Assembly (NCBI RefSeq): GCF_001420595.1
Contig: NZ_LJIX01000006.1
Location: 3,395,058-3,459,057, forward strand
Source of the DNA: Cytobacillus solani
GTDB taxonomy: Bacteria; Bacillota; Bacilli; Bacillales; Cytobacillaceae
DNA length: 64,000 bases
Direction: 5' to 3'
Every line of letters starts with the position of its first letter. Position 1 is the first letter of the stretch. Position numbers and translations under genes: made by a program. This document shows positions 52,209 through 59,511 of the stretch, piece by piece. The notes under the pieces were generated by a model. It worked only from the letters and a program-made list of their open reading frames with translations. It made no database searches and was not told the DNA's origin.

Positions 52209-52440
52209 TTGGACAAATCCATTAAAATTGAATACTATATAGCACAATCATATCCTCAGGTTGTAAGCTCATGAACTCCCTCTTTGCAGGCACTAGAAAT
52301 GTTGTGCCTGCATTATTTATTTAAATGCAATTATTTTACTTGTCCCAGTCATTATTCGAAAATGTTTCATACAATAAACTTGTATAATAAATTCTTTTGC
52401 CATACAGTTTGCTTCGGAGCCATTATGGCTCCTTTTTTTA
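52209..52440 (+). ncRNA. Candidate plus-strand small RNA
   Basis: The gene-free stretch 52142-52584 contains on the plus strand a promoter-like pair TTGGAC (52209-52214), 18-base spacer, TACTAT (52233-52238); a strong hairpin TGCAGGCAC/GTGCCTGCA (52283-52310); and a true terminator GGAGCC/GGCTCC plus T run (52416-52440). Together these could make an RNA of about 195 nt. No protein frame inside has a ribosome binding site. Candidate only. Confidence 0.35.
52416..52440 (+). terminator. Plus-strand terminator
   Basis: GGAGCC, ATTAT loop, GGCTCC, then seven T. No plus-strand protein gene precedes it within 1.7 kb, which is why a small RNA is suspected. Confidence 0.82.
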
Positions 52441-52458
52441 TACATAATTACTCTTTTG

Positions 52459-52487
52459 TTTACTTAATCTGCTAGTATACTTATAAT
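52459..52487 (+). promoter_or_regulatory. Promoter of the 42-aa membrane peptide
   Basis: TTTACT, 17-base spacer, TATAAT (52482-52487), about 98 bases before the ATG. Confidence 0.55.
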
Positions 52488-52584
52488 TATTATTACTCGT
52501 TCTTTTTCACAGGCTCATCTCCCGGGACTGGAATCTGTACAGGATAACACCTCAGTGAAAATCATTGAAAAGGGAGTGGTCGTT

Positions 52585-52713
52585 ATGAAAGAAATGTTTA
52601 CTAGCTTAAACGGTCTACAAATCTTGGTGCAAATAATTTTGCTCGCTGTGAATATTGCAATCTTTAGTAACTCCATCACTGAGGTGCCTGTGAAAGAGAA
52701 TGATTTAAAATAG
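52585..52713 (+). CDS. 42-aa single-helix membrane peptide
   Basis: ATG 52585 with AAAAGGGAGTGG in front. Sequence begins MKEMFTSLNG, has one hydrophobic helix (LQILVQIILLAVNIAIFS) and ends in a charged tail (VPVKENDLK). It runs against the leftward methylase gene and overlaps its end by 9 bases. Size, helix and isolated promoter recall small membrane toxins of type I systems, but no antisense RNA is proven. Confidence 0.58.
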   Translation: MKEMFTSLNGLQILVQIILLAVNIAIFSNSITEVPVKENDLK

Positions 52714-53508
52714 TGACTGCTGAAAATAACCACCAGCTGCTACTTCATTTACCCAAAGAACTTCCTGCCTTTTGGCCCCTGCTTCTGCTGCCACATCTAA
52801 TGTTTCCCTGTGCCAATGTTTCAATCTTTCATCATAAATATGATGAGCGTATCCAGAGAGAATAACTGGACCGGGATGTGCATCTAATGTTTCCAATAAC
52901 TCAATATGATCATCTATCGACATTTCATGCTTGTAGTGCCTTTTTGTTCGAGTCTCAATAATGTAAGGCGGATCTGCATATATTAGTACTTCTCGTCTCT
53001 TATATCGTTCAAGTAATTTCACAGCTGGTTGATTCTCTATTTGTGCTTCCTTTAATCTTTTTGCTACTAGGAGAATCTTATCAGGTAACTTCCCCCATTC
53101 CTTCGCTGTGTCTGGTCCATTAGAAGATATTAAACTTCTCCAACCAGTTCTATCCGATGTCTTAGCCCCGATAGCCTGCCAACACCTAACTAAAAATGTT
53201 CTTGCTGCTTCAATTTCACAGGATCCGGAATACTCATAACTTGAGTAATATTCCTCTCTAGAAAGTGGGGTCCAGTAAATTTTTTCTGATAGTTCCTCAG
53301 AATGATCTCGAATGACTTTAAAAAGATTAACTATGTTACTATCTAAGTCGTTTATAGTCTCAATCTGGGAAGGTTGCTTTTTGAAAAAGACTGCTCCTGA
53401 TCCAAAGAAAGGTTCCAGATATGTCTTATGCTCAGGCATATGGCTGATTATCCAACTTGCCATACTCCATTTACTGCCCGGGTAATGCAATATCCTAGGT
53501 ATCGCCAT
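52705..53508 (-). CDS. D12-class (Dam-type) DNA adenine methyltransferase
   Basis: 267 residues. The SAM site motif LEPFFGSGAVF is at 31-41, a conserved NDLDSNIVN at 53-61, and the catalytic DPPY at 179-182. D12-class enzymes methylate adenine, often in GATC. No partner endonuclease is nearby, so it is an orphan phage methylase, perhaps to evade restriction or for timing of replication or packaging. Confidence 0.92.
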   Translation of the reverse strand: MAIPRILHYPGSKWSMASWIISHMPEHKTYLEPFFGSGAVFFKKQPSQIETINDLDSNIVNLFKVIRDHSEELSEKIYWTPLSREEYYSSYEYSGSCEIEAARTFLVRCWQAIGAKTSDRTGWRSLISSNGPDTAKEWGKLPDKILLVAKRLKEAQIENQPAVKLLERYKRREVLIYADPPYIIETRTKRHYKHEMSIDDHIELLETLDAHPGPVILSGYAHHIYDERLKHWHRETLDVAAEAGAKRQEVLWVNEVAAGGYFQQSLF

Positions 53509-53566
53509 TCCGAATCCCTCCGTTCTAGTAAACTTAAAGATTTGAATCTAAAACCATAAAAATCCA

Positions 53567-53579
53567 TAAATGTGTTATA
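53567..53579 (+). promoter_or_regulatory. Extended -10 promoter of the 56-aa gene
   Basis: TGTTATAAT (TG, one base, TATAAT at 53574-53579) forms an extended -10; no matching -35 is obvious. About 35 bases before the small plus-strand gene. Confidence 0.5.
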
Positions 53580-53614
53580 ATTAGGAAATTACACATGAAG
53601 GTGGTCTTGTTGCT

Positions 53615-53785
53615 ATGAATGGAGCGTTTTTTGCTATTATTCCATTATTATTTTATTTAGCTCTTATTGGTTTCACTATTTGGTTTTGTACAAGTCTTAT
53701 TACTGCACAAAAAGAGAGGAACCAGATCTTAAGAGAAATCTCATCTAAATTAGATGGAACTAATATTGGGAAAAAGGAAGAGTAA
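53615..53785 (+). CDS. 56-aa single-helix membrane protein
   Basis: ATG 53615, ten bases after AAGGTGG. One N-terminal transmembrane helix (FFAIIPLLFYLALIGFTIWF) and a charged helical tail (LREISSKLDGTNIGKKEE). Lies alone on the plus strand between two leftward genes. A short bitopic protein of unknown role. The 200 bases after it contain only a terminator. Confidence 0.58.
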   Translation: MNGAFFAIIPLLFYLALIGFTIWFCTSLITAQKERNQILREISSKLDGTNIGKKEE

Positions 53786-53987
53786 ATGGCTCTTTCTTTT
53801 TTTCTAGTAAACACAATAATTCTTGTGTTTCTGCATGTTTTACTTCAATTGGTCATAAAATAAAATTGTTGGGCAAGGCACAAAACATCTTAGATACACC
53901 TAATCGTCATGTCTTGCACCAACATCAGCCTATACCACTAAAAATAATTGACATACAATGTAATGAAATCAGTTTTTCGCCATGCTA

Positions 53988-54012
53988 TGAGCCTGAAAAG
54001 GCTCTTTTTTAT
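53988..54012 (+). terminator. Plus-strand terminator
   Basis: GAGCC, TGAAAA loop, GGCTC, then TTTTTT. It could end the transcript of the 56-aa gene about 200 bases downstream and lies at the stop of the leftward YopX-like gene. Confidence 0.8.
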
Positions 54013-54374
54013 TTAATGTTCAGTAACTCTGGATTCTCGTAAATGTTGCCGATGACTTCACTTGCATAAGTGTTATAATCCGAACATGAAAAATATCCAT
54101 TTTTAAAAATAACTGTATGATTTTGCAAACCTAATTCAGGAAAGGTTCTTTTATAAGGAAGTGCAATTATATCCCCTTCATAAATCTCCTTGCCGTTCTT
54201 GTCTTTTAGGCATGTGTATTGTCCGACTGATTCCCATTCAACAGGAACAGTGCCTTGGCCATCTGCTTCAATGTAAGCCAATTCATCTTCACAACTTAAA
54301 ATCAAACTGCCGACAAACCATTTAATATCACCGTAATCTTCAATTGGTTTCCCTCGAAACTTAATCTCACGCAC
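54009..54374 (-). CDS. YopX-family phage protein
   Basis: 121 residues: MREIKFRGKPI, then WESVGQYTCLKDKNGKEIYE and GDIIALPYK, the signature of the YopX family (first seen in SPbeta). Function unknown. GGAGGAATAAA precedes the ATG. Confidence 0.92.
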   Translation of the reverse strand: MREIKFRGKPIEDYGDIKWFVGSLILSCEDELAYIEADGQGTVPVEWESVGQYTCLKDKNGKEIYEGDIIALPYKRTFPELGLQNHTVIFKNGYFSCSDYNTYASEVIGNIYENPELLNIK

Positions 54375-54401
54375 GTTTATTCCTCCTTAATTAAAATTGC
54401 A

Positions 54402-54722
54402 TTAATCTTCTGAAACCCTTAGATGATTATTGCTTTTCCTTGAACCACCGAAACATAGATTTCCACCATCGCACAAAAGTAGCAATTCATCTGTACTTAA
54501 GTCCGGGGCATTCTTTACGATGTTGTAAACAGCATGATGATAGCCCGGCTCTCTTCCGATGACCACATCATACTCGTCCAAATTAACGGTAGGATTGAAG
54601 TTTATATCATCCCTGTAAACCTTATATTTGGTTTTGAGTTCTTGGAAAATCTCTCGATTCACTTTCCCTTTCTCTGCTTCATTTTCGGTAAAAGCCCAAC
54701 CATTGTATATTTTTCTCTCCAT
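54402..54722 (-). CDS. Phage protein, unknown function
   Basis: 106 residues: MERKIYNGWAFTENEAEKGK, then DEYDVVIGREPGYHHAVYNI and LLLLCDGGNLCFGGSR. The last stretch looks like a compact fold with two cysteines. No family recognised. GGAGGGATAGAA precedes the ATG. Confidence 0.7.
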   Translation of the reverse strand: MERKIYNGWAFTENEAEKGKVNREIFQELKTKYKVYRDDINFNPTVNLDEYDVVIGREPGYHHAVYNIVKNAPDLSTDELLLLCDGGNLCFGGSRKSNNHLRVSED

Positions 54723-54763
54723 TTCTATCCCTCCAATTTTTACGAAACATAATACAAAATCCG

Positions 54764-54934
54764 TTAAGCATTAATCTTTTTTAGTACTTCAGAATAGTTT
54801 TCTTTAATCCACAGATATTTACCATTTGATGTATTGATAATCGTTTCGTCACCTGCATCAATCATCATACATATTTGTTGCAGGTTAATGGATACTTTCG
54901 ATCCAGTTTGACTATCTGTAACTTCTATAAACAA
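54764..54934 (-). CDS. 56-aa FlbD-like small protein
   Basis: TTG 54934 is the likely start; GGGAGG lies 11 bases upstream and no ATG is usable (the ATG nearby stops after nine codons). Sequence FIEVTDSQTGSKVSINL, then TIINTSNGKYLWIKENYSEV is similar in pattern to FlbD/LytTR-like small beta proteins. Function unknown. Confidence 0.55.
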   Translation of the reverse strand: MFIEVTDSQTGSKVSINLQQICMMIDAGDETIINTSNGKYLWIKENYSEVLKKINA

Positions 54935-54970
54935 AATCCATCAATCCTCCCTTCGTGGAAATACCTTTTC

Positions 54971-55513
54971 CTAAAGACTAAATCCATCAACCTTTTCATC
55001 CATAATGTCCTGGTTAATGCCGATGTATCTCATAGTCACAGCCGGACTAGAATGATTAAATATCTGTTGCAAGACTGCAACATCCTTGTACTTTTGATAA
55101 AAGTGATATCCAAACGTCTTTCTAAGGGTGTGAGTGCCTATCTCACTCAATCCAACCTCTTGAGCTGCAGCATTGAGAATCTTCCATGCTTGAACCCTGT
55201 GTATGCGATCCTGCCCTCTTCTCGACTGGAAAAGGTATGCTGCTGTGTTCTTATCAATCGTAAACTTGCTGATATGTTGCTGGAGCTCGTTATTGATCTT
55301 AAACCGTTTTAACTTTCCTGTTTTCTGCTCAGTAATGACGATATGGCTTTTACCCCTTACATCCCCCACTCTTAATGCGAGTAGGTCACTTATGCGTAGT
55401 CCAGTGTTAATGCCTAATACAAACAAGAAATAGTTGCGATAATGTTGCTTCATAAGAACATCTTTCATAGCCGCAATCATTGCAATGTCTCGTATTGGCT
55501 GAACGGTTTTCAA
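54971..55513 (-). CDS. Small tyrosine recombinase (catalytic domain only)
   Basis: 180 residues. All catalytic residues are present: Arg40 (TGLRISD), Lys near 64-67 (EQKTGK), His128-x-x-Arg131 (HTLRKTFG), His154 and the nucleophile Tyr163. The N-terminal core-binding domain of normal integrases is absent. Such short enzymes are common in Firmicutes phages as a second recombinase beside the integrase (SPbeta has one). It may resolve dimers or invert a segment. Confidence 0.88.
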   Translation of the reverse strand: MKTVQPIRDIAMIAAMKDVLMKQHYRNYFLFVLGINTGLRISDLLALRVGDVRGKSHIVITEQKTGKLKRFKINNELQQHISKFTIDKNTAAYLFQSRRGQDRIHRVQAWKILNAAAQEVGLSEIGTHTLRKTFGYHFYQKYKDVAVLQQIFNHSSPAVTMRYIGINQDIMDEKVDGFSL

Positions 55514-55530
55514 TCGTTCTCACTCCTTAT

Positions 55531-55758
55531 TTAGTTTTGAATGACACCAAACATGAACAGGACTGCAATTACAGATGAAAATACCCAAAATACGATTGGC
55601 CAGCATTTATGTGCGTGATCTAAGAACAAGCAAACTTCCTCGTCTGTTACATCTATTTGTTTCTTTTCTGTTCTAGCAAGATCAGATGACCGATATTCGC
55701 TAGATAAAACTTCTAAGGTGTATGTACTAGGTGAGTGATTATAAGTCTGCTCCTGCAA
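55531..55758 (-). CDS. Small tail-anchored membrane protein
   Basis: 75 residues from TTG 55758, decided by AGGAGGGG seven bases upstream; the ATG nine codons earlier has no site. The C-terminal end is one transmembrane helix (CWPIVFWVFSSVIAVLFMFG). The soluble part faces the cytoplasm presumably. Unknown function. Confidence 0.62.
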   Translation of the reverse strand: MQEQTYNHSPSTYTLEVLSSEYRSSDLARTEKKQIDVTDEEVCLFLDHAHKCWPIVFWVFSSVIAVLFMFGVIQN

Positions 55759-55831
55759 CTTAACCCCTCCTATTCCACATTTCATTAGCCAAATTTCGCT
55801 ATGATTTTAAAAAGGAAGAGGTGTTTCCACC

Positions 55832-56062
55832 TCAATCTATTAGATAAGCACAATCAGCTTTCATCTTGTTAAGATCACCATTGTAAAACTTGAAGAAGTA
55901 ATGGCGATTTAAAGCAGCTAACTTTTCAGATTCCTGATCCAGTCTTCGGTATCGTTCAATTAAACCAAAGATCATATTAAAGGATTCTTCATCTGCTAAA
56001 TTGCCGAATAATTGTTGTTGCTTTTGGAAGTGTAGTTCAATAGCATCAACAGTCCATTTCAT
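55832..56062 (-). CDS. Small helical phage protein
   Basis: 76 residues: MKWTVDAIELHFQKQQQLFG then FNMIFGLIERYRRLDQESEK. Helical, no motif. It follows the ERF gene by 12 bases and may be an accessory recombination protein. Confidence 0.62.
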   Translation of the reverse strand: MKWTVDAIELHFQKQQQLFGNLADEESFNMIFGLIERYRRLDQESEKLAALNRHYFFKFYNGDLNKMKADCAYLID

Positions 56063-56074
56063 GATGTTTCCTCC

Positions 56075-56719
56075 CTACGCACCTTTTTTAAGAACTTTGT
56101 TTAATATCACAATGGCTTCACCAGCTTCATCTTGCGTATACCATTCCATTTCTTTTTTCATTTGGTTTTTAAGTGATAGGTATGCTTTTTCTTTGGTACT
56201 TCCAGTAGCATTTGCAACATCAACTAATAATTTGTTAATTAAATTCAGTTGAGCATCACTAGCCACTTGTTGCTGTGTTTTTTGTCCTTTGTTATTTTTC
56301 GGCTTCTGATTATTACGTTCATCGACTGTGCTGTCAGCTTCTGGGTCATCACCAGTAGGAATAAGGAATGTTTTCATTAAGAAGTACTTAGTTGCTCCGG
56401 TATAAGCTTTATAAAGCCCTTTATCCCCTTTGTCTTGACCTTCTCCCCAATAAGTTGAAGTAAGCACCTCTCCAGTTTCTATATCAGCTAATGTGAATTC
56501 CATCTTAACTTTTGTGAATTCACCTTCACGATCTTGTTCCAAGACATTTGAAAAAAACGCTAAACCCGATTCTTGAAGAATTGGCCTGATTGATTCTGTT
56601 AAGTCACTTTCAGTTGCATAATTATATTTATGAAATTGATTGTAGCCGTTTTTAGGGACCCGGCTTACTTTAGACATTACTTCGCCTATCTTTGAATAAA
56701 TGCTTTTTAATTGACTCAT
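56075..56719 (-). CDS. ERF-family single-strand annealing protein
   Basis: 214 residues. The ERF domain (about 1-125) shows MSKVSRVPKNGYNQFHKYNY, LTESIRPILQESGLAFFSNV and GLYKAYTGATKYFLMKTFLI, followed by a Lys/Gln-rich linker and a helical end. It anneals complementary strands and circularises or repairs phage DNA. Works with Gam, SSB and RuvC encoded close by. Confidence 0.93.
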   Translation of the reverse strand: MSQLKSIYSKIGEVMSKVSRVPKNGYNQFHKYNYATESDLTESIRPILQESGLAFFSNVLEQDREGEFTKVKMEFTLADIETGEVLTSTYWGEGQDKGDKGLYKAYTGATKYFLMKTFLIPTGDDPEADSTVDERNNQKPKNNKGQKTQQQVASDAQLNLINKLLVDVANATGSTKEKAYLSLKNQMKKEMEWYTQDEAGEAIVILNKVLKKGA

Positions 56720-56795
56720 TTCCCAATCAGCTCCTTTTGTGTTAAACTTCCACTATCAATTGTTTTTGAAGGGAGTCTGTTTGCGGCAGCTCCCT

Positions 56796-57374
56796 TTAAT
56801 CATTTAATTCAACTGTGAATTTTTCATCACGTTCAATCACAACTACACCAGGTACCTCTTCGCCTGTTGTAGTGTCATAAAGCTTCCCATCAGAAACCAC
56901 ACAATTTTTCTTCAATAATGCCCAATCTGTACTTTCTTTCACTTTCACAAGCCCTGTAGACTTCGCATATTCCAGTAATTCTTCTTCATTCTTTTGGAAT
57001 TCAGGTTGCTGTTTCTTTAAACTGATTTTTCCGTAAGGAAGAGATAAGGTTTTCTTTGGCTTTTTTCCAAGTTCCAGTTGTTTAGCAACTTCATTTCTCA
57101 TATACTGCTCAAGCATATTTGTGTAATGAACACGCTTTTCTTCATGCTCAACTTTAGCTTGCTCACCCCACATTTTGATTTTTTCAATCTTTTCAAGGAA
57201 AGGCGCAATTTGCTTTTCAATGATTACATCAACTTCCCTTTTCTTTTCTTCAAACCATGCAATGCGTCGTTGTGCTTCTGCTGCTGTATCGAGATCCACT
57301 ACAGTAAAAATATTTTGAAGTTCCAACACTTCTTCTTCCTCAATTTGATGTAAAACTGCTTCTAAACTTGTCAC
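56796..57374 (-). CDS. Gam-family host-nuclease inhibitor
   Basis: 192 residues starting at GTG 57374 after AAAGGAGTGAAGTTGA. A long helical hairpin (AEAQRRIAWFEEKKREVDVI, then IEKIKMWGEQAKVEHEEKRV) and the conserved KTLSLPYGKISLKKQQPEF identify the Mu Gam-like family, which binds double-strand ends and protects them from host nucleases. Confidence 0.9.
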   Translation of the reverse strand: MTSLEAVLHQIEEEEVLELQNIFTVVDLDTAAEAQRRIAWFEEKKREVDVIIEKQIAPFLEKIEKIKMWGEQAKVEHEEKRVHYTNMLEQYMRNEVAKQLELGKKPKKTLSLPYGKISLKKQQPEFQKNEEELLEYAKSTGLVKVKESTDWALLKKNCVVSDGKLYDTTTGEEVPGVVVIERDEKFTVELND

Positions 57375-57380
57375 TCAACT

Positions 57381-57599
57381 TCACTCCTTTATAATGATTC
57401 CACTTAAGTTATGTGCGGACATAAAACCTGTTCTAACTTCTTCGATCAAATCCACTGACCACCAGTTATCAAACTGTTTACGGAAAGCCATGTAGATATC
57501 ATCCAAACTCGGAATAATACCTTCGTCATCATATTGATCATTGATATAGTTCCAAATTTTGTTCTTAGGCAATTTCAGCACTTCCTGATAGATCAACAT
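57381..57599 (-). CDS. Small phage protein, unknown function
   Basis: 72 residues from ATG 57599 (MLIYQEVLKLPKNKIWNYIN), overlapping the preceding gene by 35 bases. The longer upstream frame is an antiphase shadow. Patterns such as IPSLDDIYMAFRKQFDNWWS suggest a helical protein. The start site GGAAGA is weak. Confidence 0.55.
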   Translation of the reverse strand: MLIYQEVLKLPKNKIWNYINDQYDDEGIIPSLDDIYMAFRKQFDNWWSVDLIEEVRTGFMSAHNLSGIIIKE

Positions 57600-57858
57600 C
57601 TTCTTCCATGAAGTGAGAACTTCCCTTATCAGAGTTTTCGTGAAAGAAACTTCCGGAGATTTTTTTACCATCCACACTGAACCACTCATGTTTATCACCT
57701 TGAGTGATTTTAAGAGGTGCTTCAACAATCTCACTTAACCGCATCGCGAACTCTTTTGCTTCTTCCTCAGTTGTATTTGTTGATGTGCGAACAATTGAAA
57801 TTCCCATGTTTTTGTCGATGCAATCTGATAAGAACTGCATTAATTTTTCTTTTTGCAT
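57565..57858 (-). CDS. Small phage protein, unknown function
   Basis: 97 residues: MQKEKLMQFLSDCIDKNMGI then TTEEEAKEFAMRLSEIVEAP and an acidic end. Alpha/beta pattern, no family recognised. It is one of the first genes in the leftward early operon. Confidence 0.66.
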   Translation of the reverse strand: MQKEKLMQFLSDCIDKNMGISIVRTSTNTTEEEAKEFAMRLSEIVEAPLKITQGDKHEWFSVDGKKISGSFFHENSDKGSSHFMEEDVDLSGSAEIA

Positions 57859-57885
57859 TACTTATTAGCCCTCCTCAAATAATAA

Positions 57886-58005
57886 CTAAGATATTTTTTG
57901 CTCCTTCTGTTCTTCCATTTGTTTAATAATTCTAGGTAATGACGTTTTAGCAAAGAATTGTACAATCATTTTCTTTTGTTCAGCAGAAGGTTCTTTTTTC
58001 TTCAA
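57886..58005 (-). CDS. 39-aa early phage peptide
   Basis: TTG 58005 with an excellent AAAGGAGGAAG in front. MKKKEPSAEQKKMIVQFF then AKTSLPRIIKQMEEQKEQKI, a basic helical peptide. It is the first gene after the early promoter candidate. A directionality factor, anti-host or regulatory role is conceivable; nothing is shown. Confidence 0.6.
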   Translation of the reverse strand: MKKKEPSAEQKKMIVQFFAKTSLPRIIKQMEEQKEQKIS

Positions 58006-58033
58006 AATTTCTTCCTCCTTTAAAAAGGATTTC

Positions 58034-58067
58034 TTGACATTAATAGAGAATTTAATTGTAATGACAA
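58034..58067. promoter_or_regulatory. Overlapping opposed promoter candidates at the early operon
   Basis: Plus strand: TTGACA (58034-58039), 17-base spacer, TGTAAT (58057-58062). Minus strand: TTGTCA (rc of 58062-58067), 16-base spacer, TATTAA (rc of 58040-58045), which would drive the leftward early genes. An operator (58075-58091) lies immediately beside both. Confidence 0.5.
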
Positions 58068-58074
58068 CACGTTA

Positions 58075-58091
58075 TTCTCAGTTTCCGAGAA
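58075..58091. promoter_or_regulatory. Repressor operator copy 1
   Basis: TTCTCAGTTTCCGAGAA, a palindrome of the same type as the four sites at 58301-58402, here at the early operon start. It suggests that one repressor controls both places. Confidence 0.68.
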
Positions 58092-58092
58092 T

Positions 58093-58287
58093 TCATTGTA
58101 AAAAAAATGCCGGATCAACGGATAATCCCTTCCTGCATATTTTTTCAAGTTCCTCAACCGACATTTTTTTATGGCCATTTATGAGCCTATAGAATGTTTT
58201 TAAAGGTATTTCTGACTTATCTGCTACAAAGTTAAACTTTAATCCATTCGATTCTATATAGTCTCGAATTTTTTTGTGTGCATCCAT
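58093..58287 (-). CDS. Cro-like XRE regulator (leftward)
   Basis: 64 residues with helix-turn-helix FNFVADKSEIPLKTFYRLIN and end CRKGLSVDPAFFLQ. It is divergent from the repressor at 58439, the position of Cro. Its promoter is overlapped by an operator. It may allow entry to the lytic state. Confidence 0.84.
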   Translation of the reverse strand: MDAHKKIRDYIESNGLKFNFVADKSEIPLKTFYRLINGHKKMSVEELEKICRKGLSVDPAFFLQ

Positions 58288-58300
58288 ATTCTCACCTCAC

Positions 58301-58402
58301 TTCTCACTTTCTGAGATTTTATATCTTTATAATAAATCTCATTTTCTAAGAAGTCAACAGTATTTATCTCATTTTTTAAGAAAAAATCTCAGATATTGAG
58401 TA
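58301..58402. promoter_or_regulatory. Array of four repressor operators
   Basis: TTCTCACTTTCTGAGAT (58301-58317), ATCTCATTTTCTAAGAA (58336-58352), ATCTCATTTTTTAAGAA (58366-58382) and ATCTCAGATATTGAGTA (58386-58402) share the dyad TCTCA-N6/7-TNAGA. They fill the intergenic region between the Cro-like gene and the repressor gene. With the copy at 58075 they make five sites. Confidence 0.82.
58329..58357 (-). promoter_or_regulatory. Promoter of the Cro-like gene
   Basis: Minus-strand TTGACT, 17-base spacer, TATTAT. The operator at 58336-58352 covers the spacer, so repressor binding would exclude RNA polymerase. Confidence 0.75.
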
Positions 58403-58438
58403 CTTTGTGATAAAATTTCTCATTAAGGAGGATTTAAC

Positions 58439-58795
58439 ATGTCAACATTAGGAGAAAGATTAAAAAAAGCCAGAGAAAGGAGAGGACTTACTCAGTTAGA
58501 AGCAGCTCAAAAGGCAAATATAAATAACAAAACATTGAGTAGGTATGAAAACGATGGAACTAAGCCGGATCCTGAAATATTAGGGATATTATCGAAGGTT
58601 TATGGTGTAAATGCCAACTATCTTTTAGGTTTAGACGAAGTTCAACAGAATGAAGAAAAAACACAAGAACAAATTTTTTTCCGAGCAGATATATCAAACC
58701 TTTCAAAAGATGAAAAAGAACTTTTTAAAGACGATATTGAAAAATATATTGAATCACGAAAAGAATTTCTACTAAAGTTAAGGAAAAAACGATGA
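58439..58795 (+). CDS. Phage repressor (CI-like, XRE family)
   Basis: 118 residues. Helix-turn-helix LTQLEAAQKANINNKTLSRY and the family motif KVYGVNANYLLGL are in the first 65 residues; the rest is a short charged helical domain, with no LexA-like peptidase. AAGGAGG precedes the ATG. Followed with a 4-base overlap by an ImmA-type protease gene, so induction is likely by proteolysis as in ICEBs1 and phi105-like systems. Confidence 0.9.
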   Translation: MSTLGERLKKARERRGLTQLEAAQKANINNKTLSRYENDGTKPDPEILGILSKVYGVNANYLLGLDEVQQNEEKTQEQIFFRADISNLSKDEKELFKDDIEKYIESRKEFLLKLRKKR

Positions 58796-59511
58796 TGACA
58801 ATGGTGAGGATGGAGATTATAGAAAAAGCCATGAATGTATTTGATAGTTTCAAATACTTTCATGAGCAATATTTCTTAACTTATGACGCATTAGCCTCCT
58901 TAGAATTATTATTAGATCATAACGAAATTTTCTTAATGCCTTTTAATTTTGAACTACAAAAGATAAGTGGTCGATTAGAAATTGATGAATTGGGGACAAC
59001 AATTGCAGTAAACTCTAACCACTCTCAAAACAGACAGACATTCACTATTGCACATGAGCTAGGTCATTTCTACTTACATAGTCATAAAAGAAAAACTTTT
59101 ACTGAGACAAAATTAAGTGAAAATCTATATTCCCTTGGTGAAGTGCTTATTGAGCGCGAAGCAAATTTATTTGCGAGCGAATTACTAATTCCAGAAGAAG
59201 TATTAGAAAAAATGCTGGTTAAAAAATTTAACTACTTCCGTATATCTAATACTATAGGAGTTTCTACTGAAGCTTTAAAATGGCGAATCCACCGTTATGT
59301 TATGTTTAAATATAATACTGATTACAGACTAGCTCTAATGGTTACAGAAGACTATAGAATAAAATCTATGGAAATGAATCACTCTAGGGCTTTTATTTTT
59401 ATAATGGATAAAAATAAATATTTACAACGTGAGATATTCGAGGAAATCATGGAAAGAGAATCATTTTTCGAAAATCTATTACACAAAAGAGAAGAGGTAT
59501 CATTATATTGA
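58792..59511 (+). CDS. ImmA/IrrE-type zinc metallopeptidase
   Basis: 239 residues. Zinc motif HELGH at 88-92 (FTIAHELGHFYLHSH) with a later Glu in REANLFASELLIP completes the gluzincin-like site of ImmA. Such proteins cleave their partner repressor on activation, for example after DNA damage. Overlaps the repressor gene by four bases and the integrase gene by four. Confidence 0.92.
   Translation: MMTMVRMEIIEKAMNVFDSFKYFHEQYFLTYDALASLELLLDHNEIFLMPFNFELQKISGRLEIDELGTTIAVNSNHSQNRQTFTIAHELGHFYLHSHKRKTFTETKLSENLYSLGEVLIEREANLFASELLIPEEVLEKMLVKKFNYFRISNTIGVSTEALKWRIHRYVMFKYNTDYRLALMVTEDYRIKSMEMNHSRAFIFIMDKNKYLQREIFEEIMERESFFENLLHKREEVSLY

Noticed and set aside
57600-57734. Upstream half of the open frame 57381-57734 as protein
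   Set aside because: It overlaps the better gene at 57565-57858 in another frame and shows no ribosome binding site; the gene is started at 57599. A frameshift joining both was considered, but each reads well alone.
58792-59511. ImmA/IrrE protein as part of a toxin-antitoxin pair with the upstream HTH protein
   Set aside because: The HTH protein faces an operator array and a divergent Cro-like gene and is followed by the integrase, so repressor plus anti-repressor protease is the better reading.
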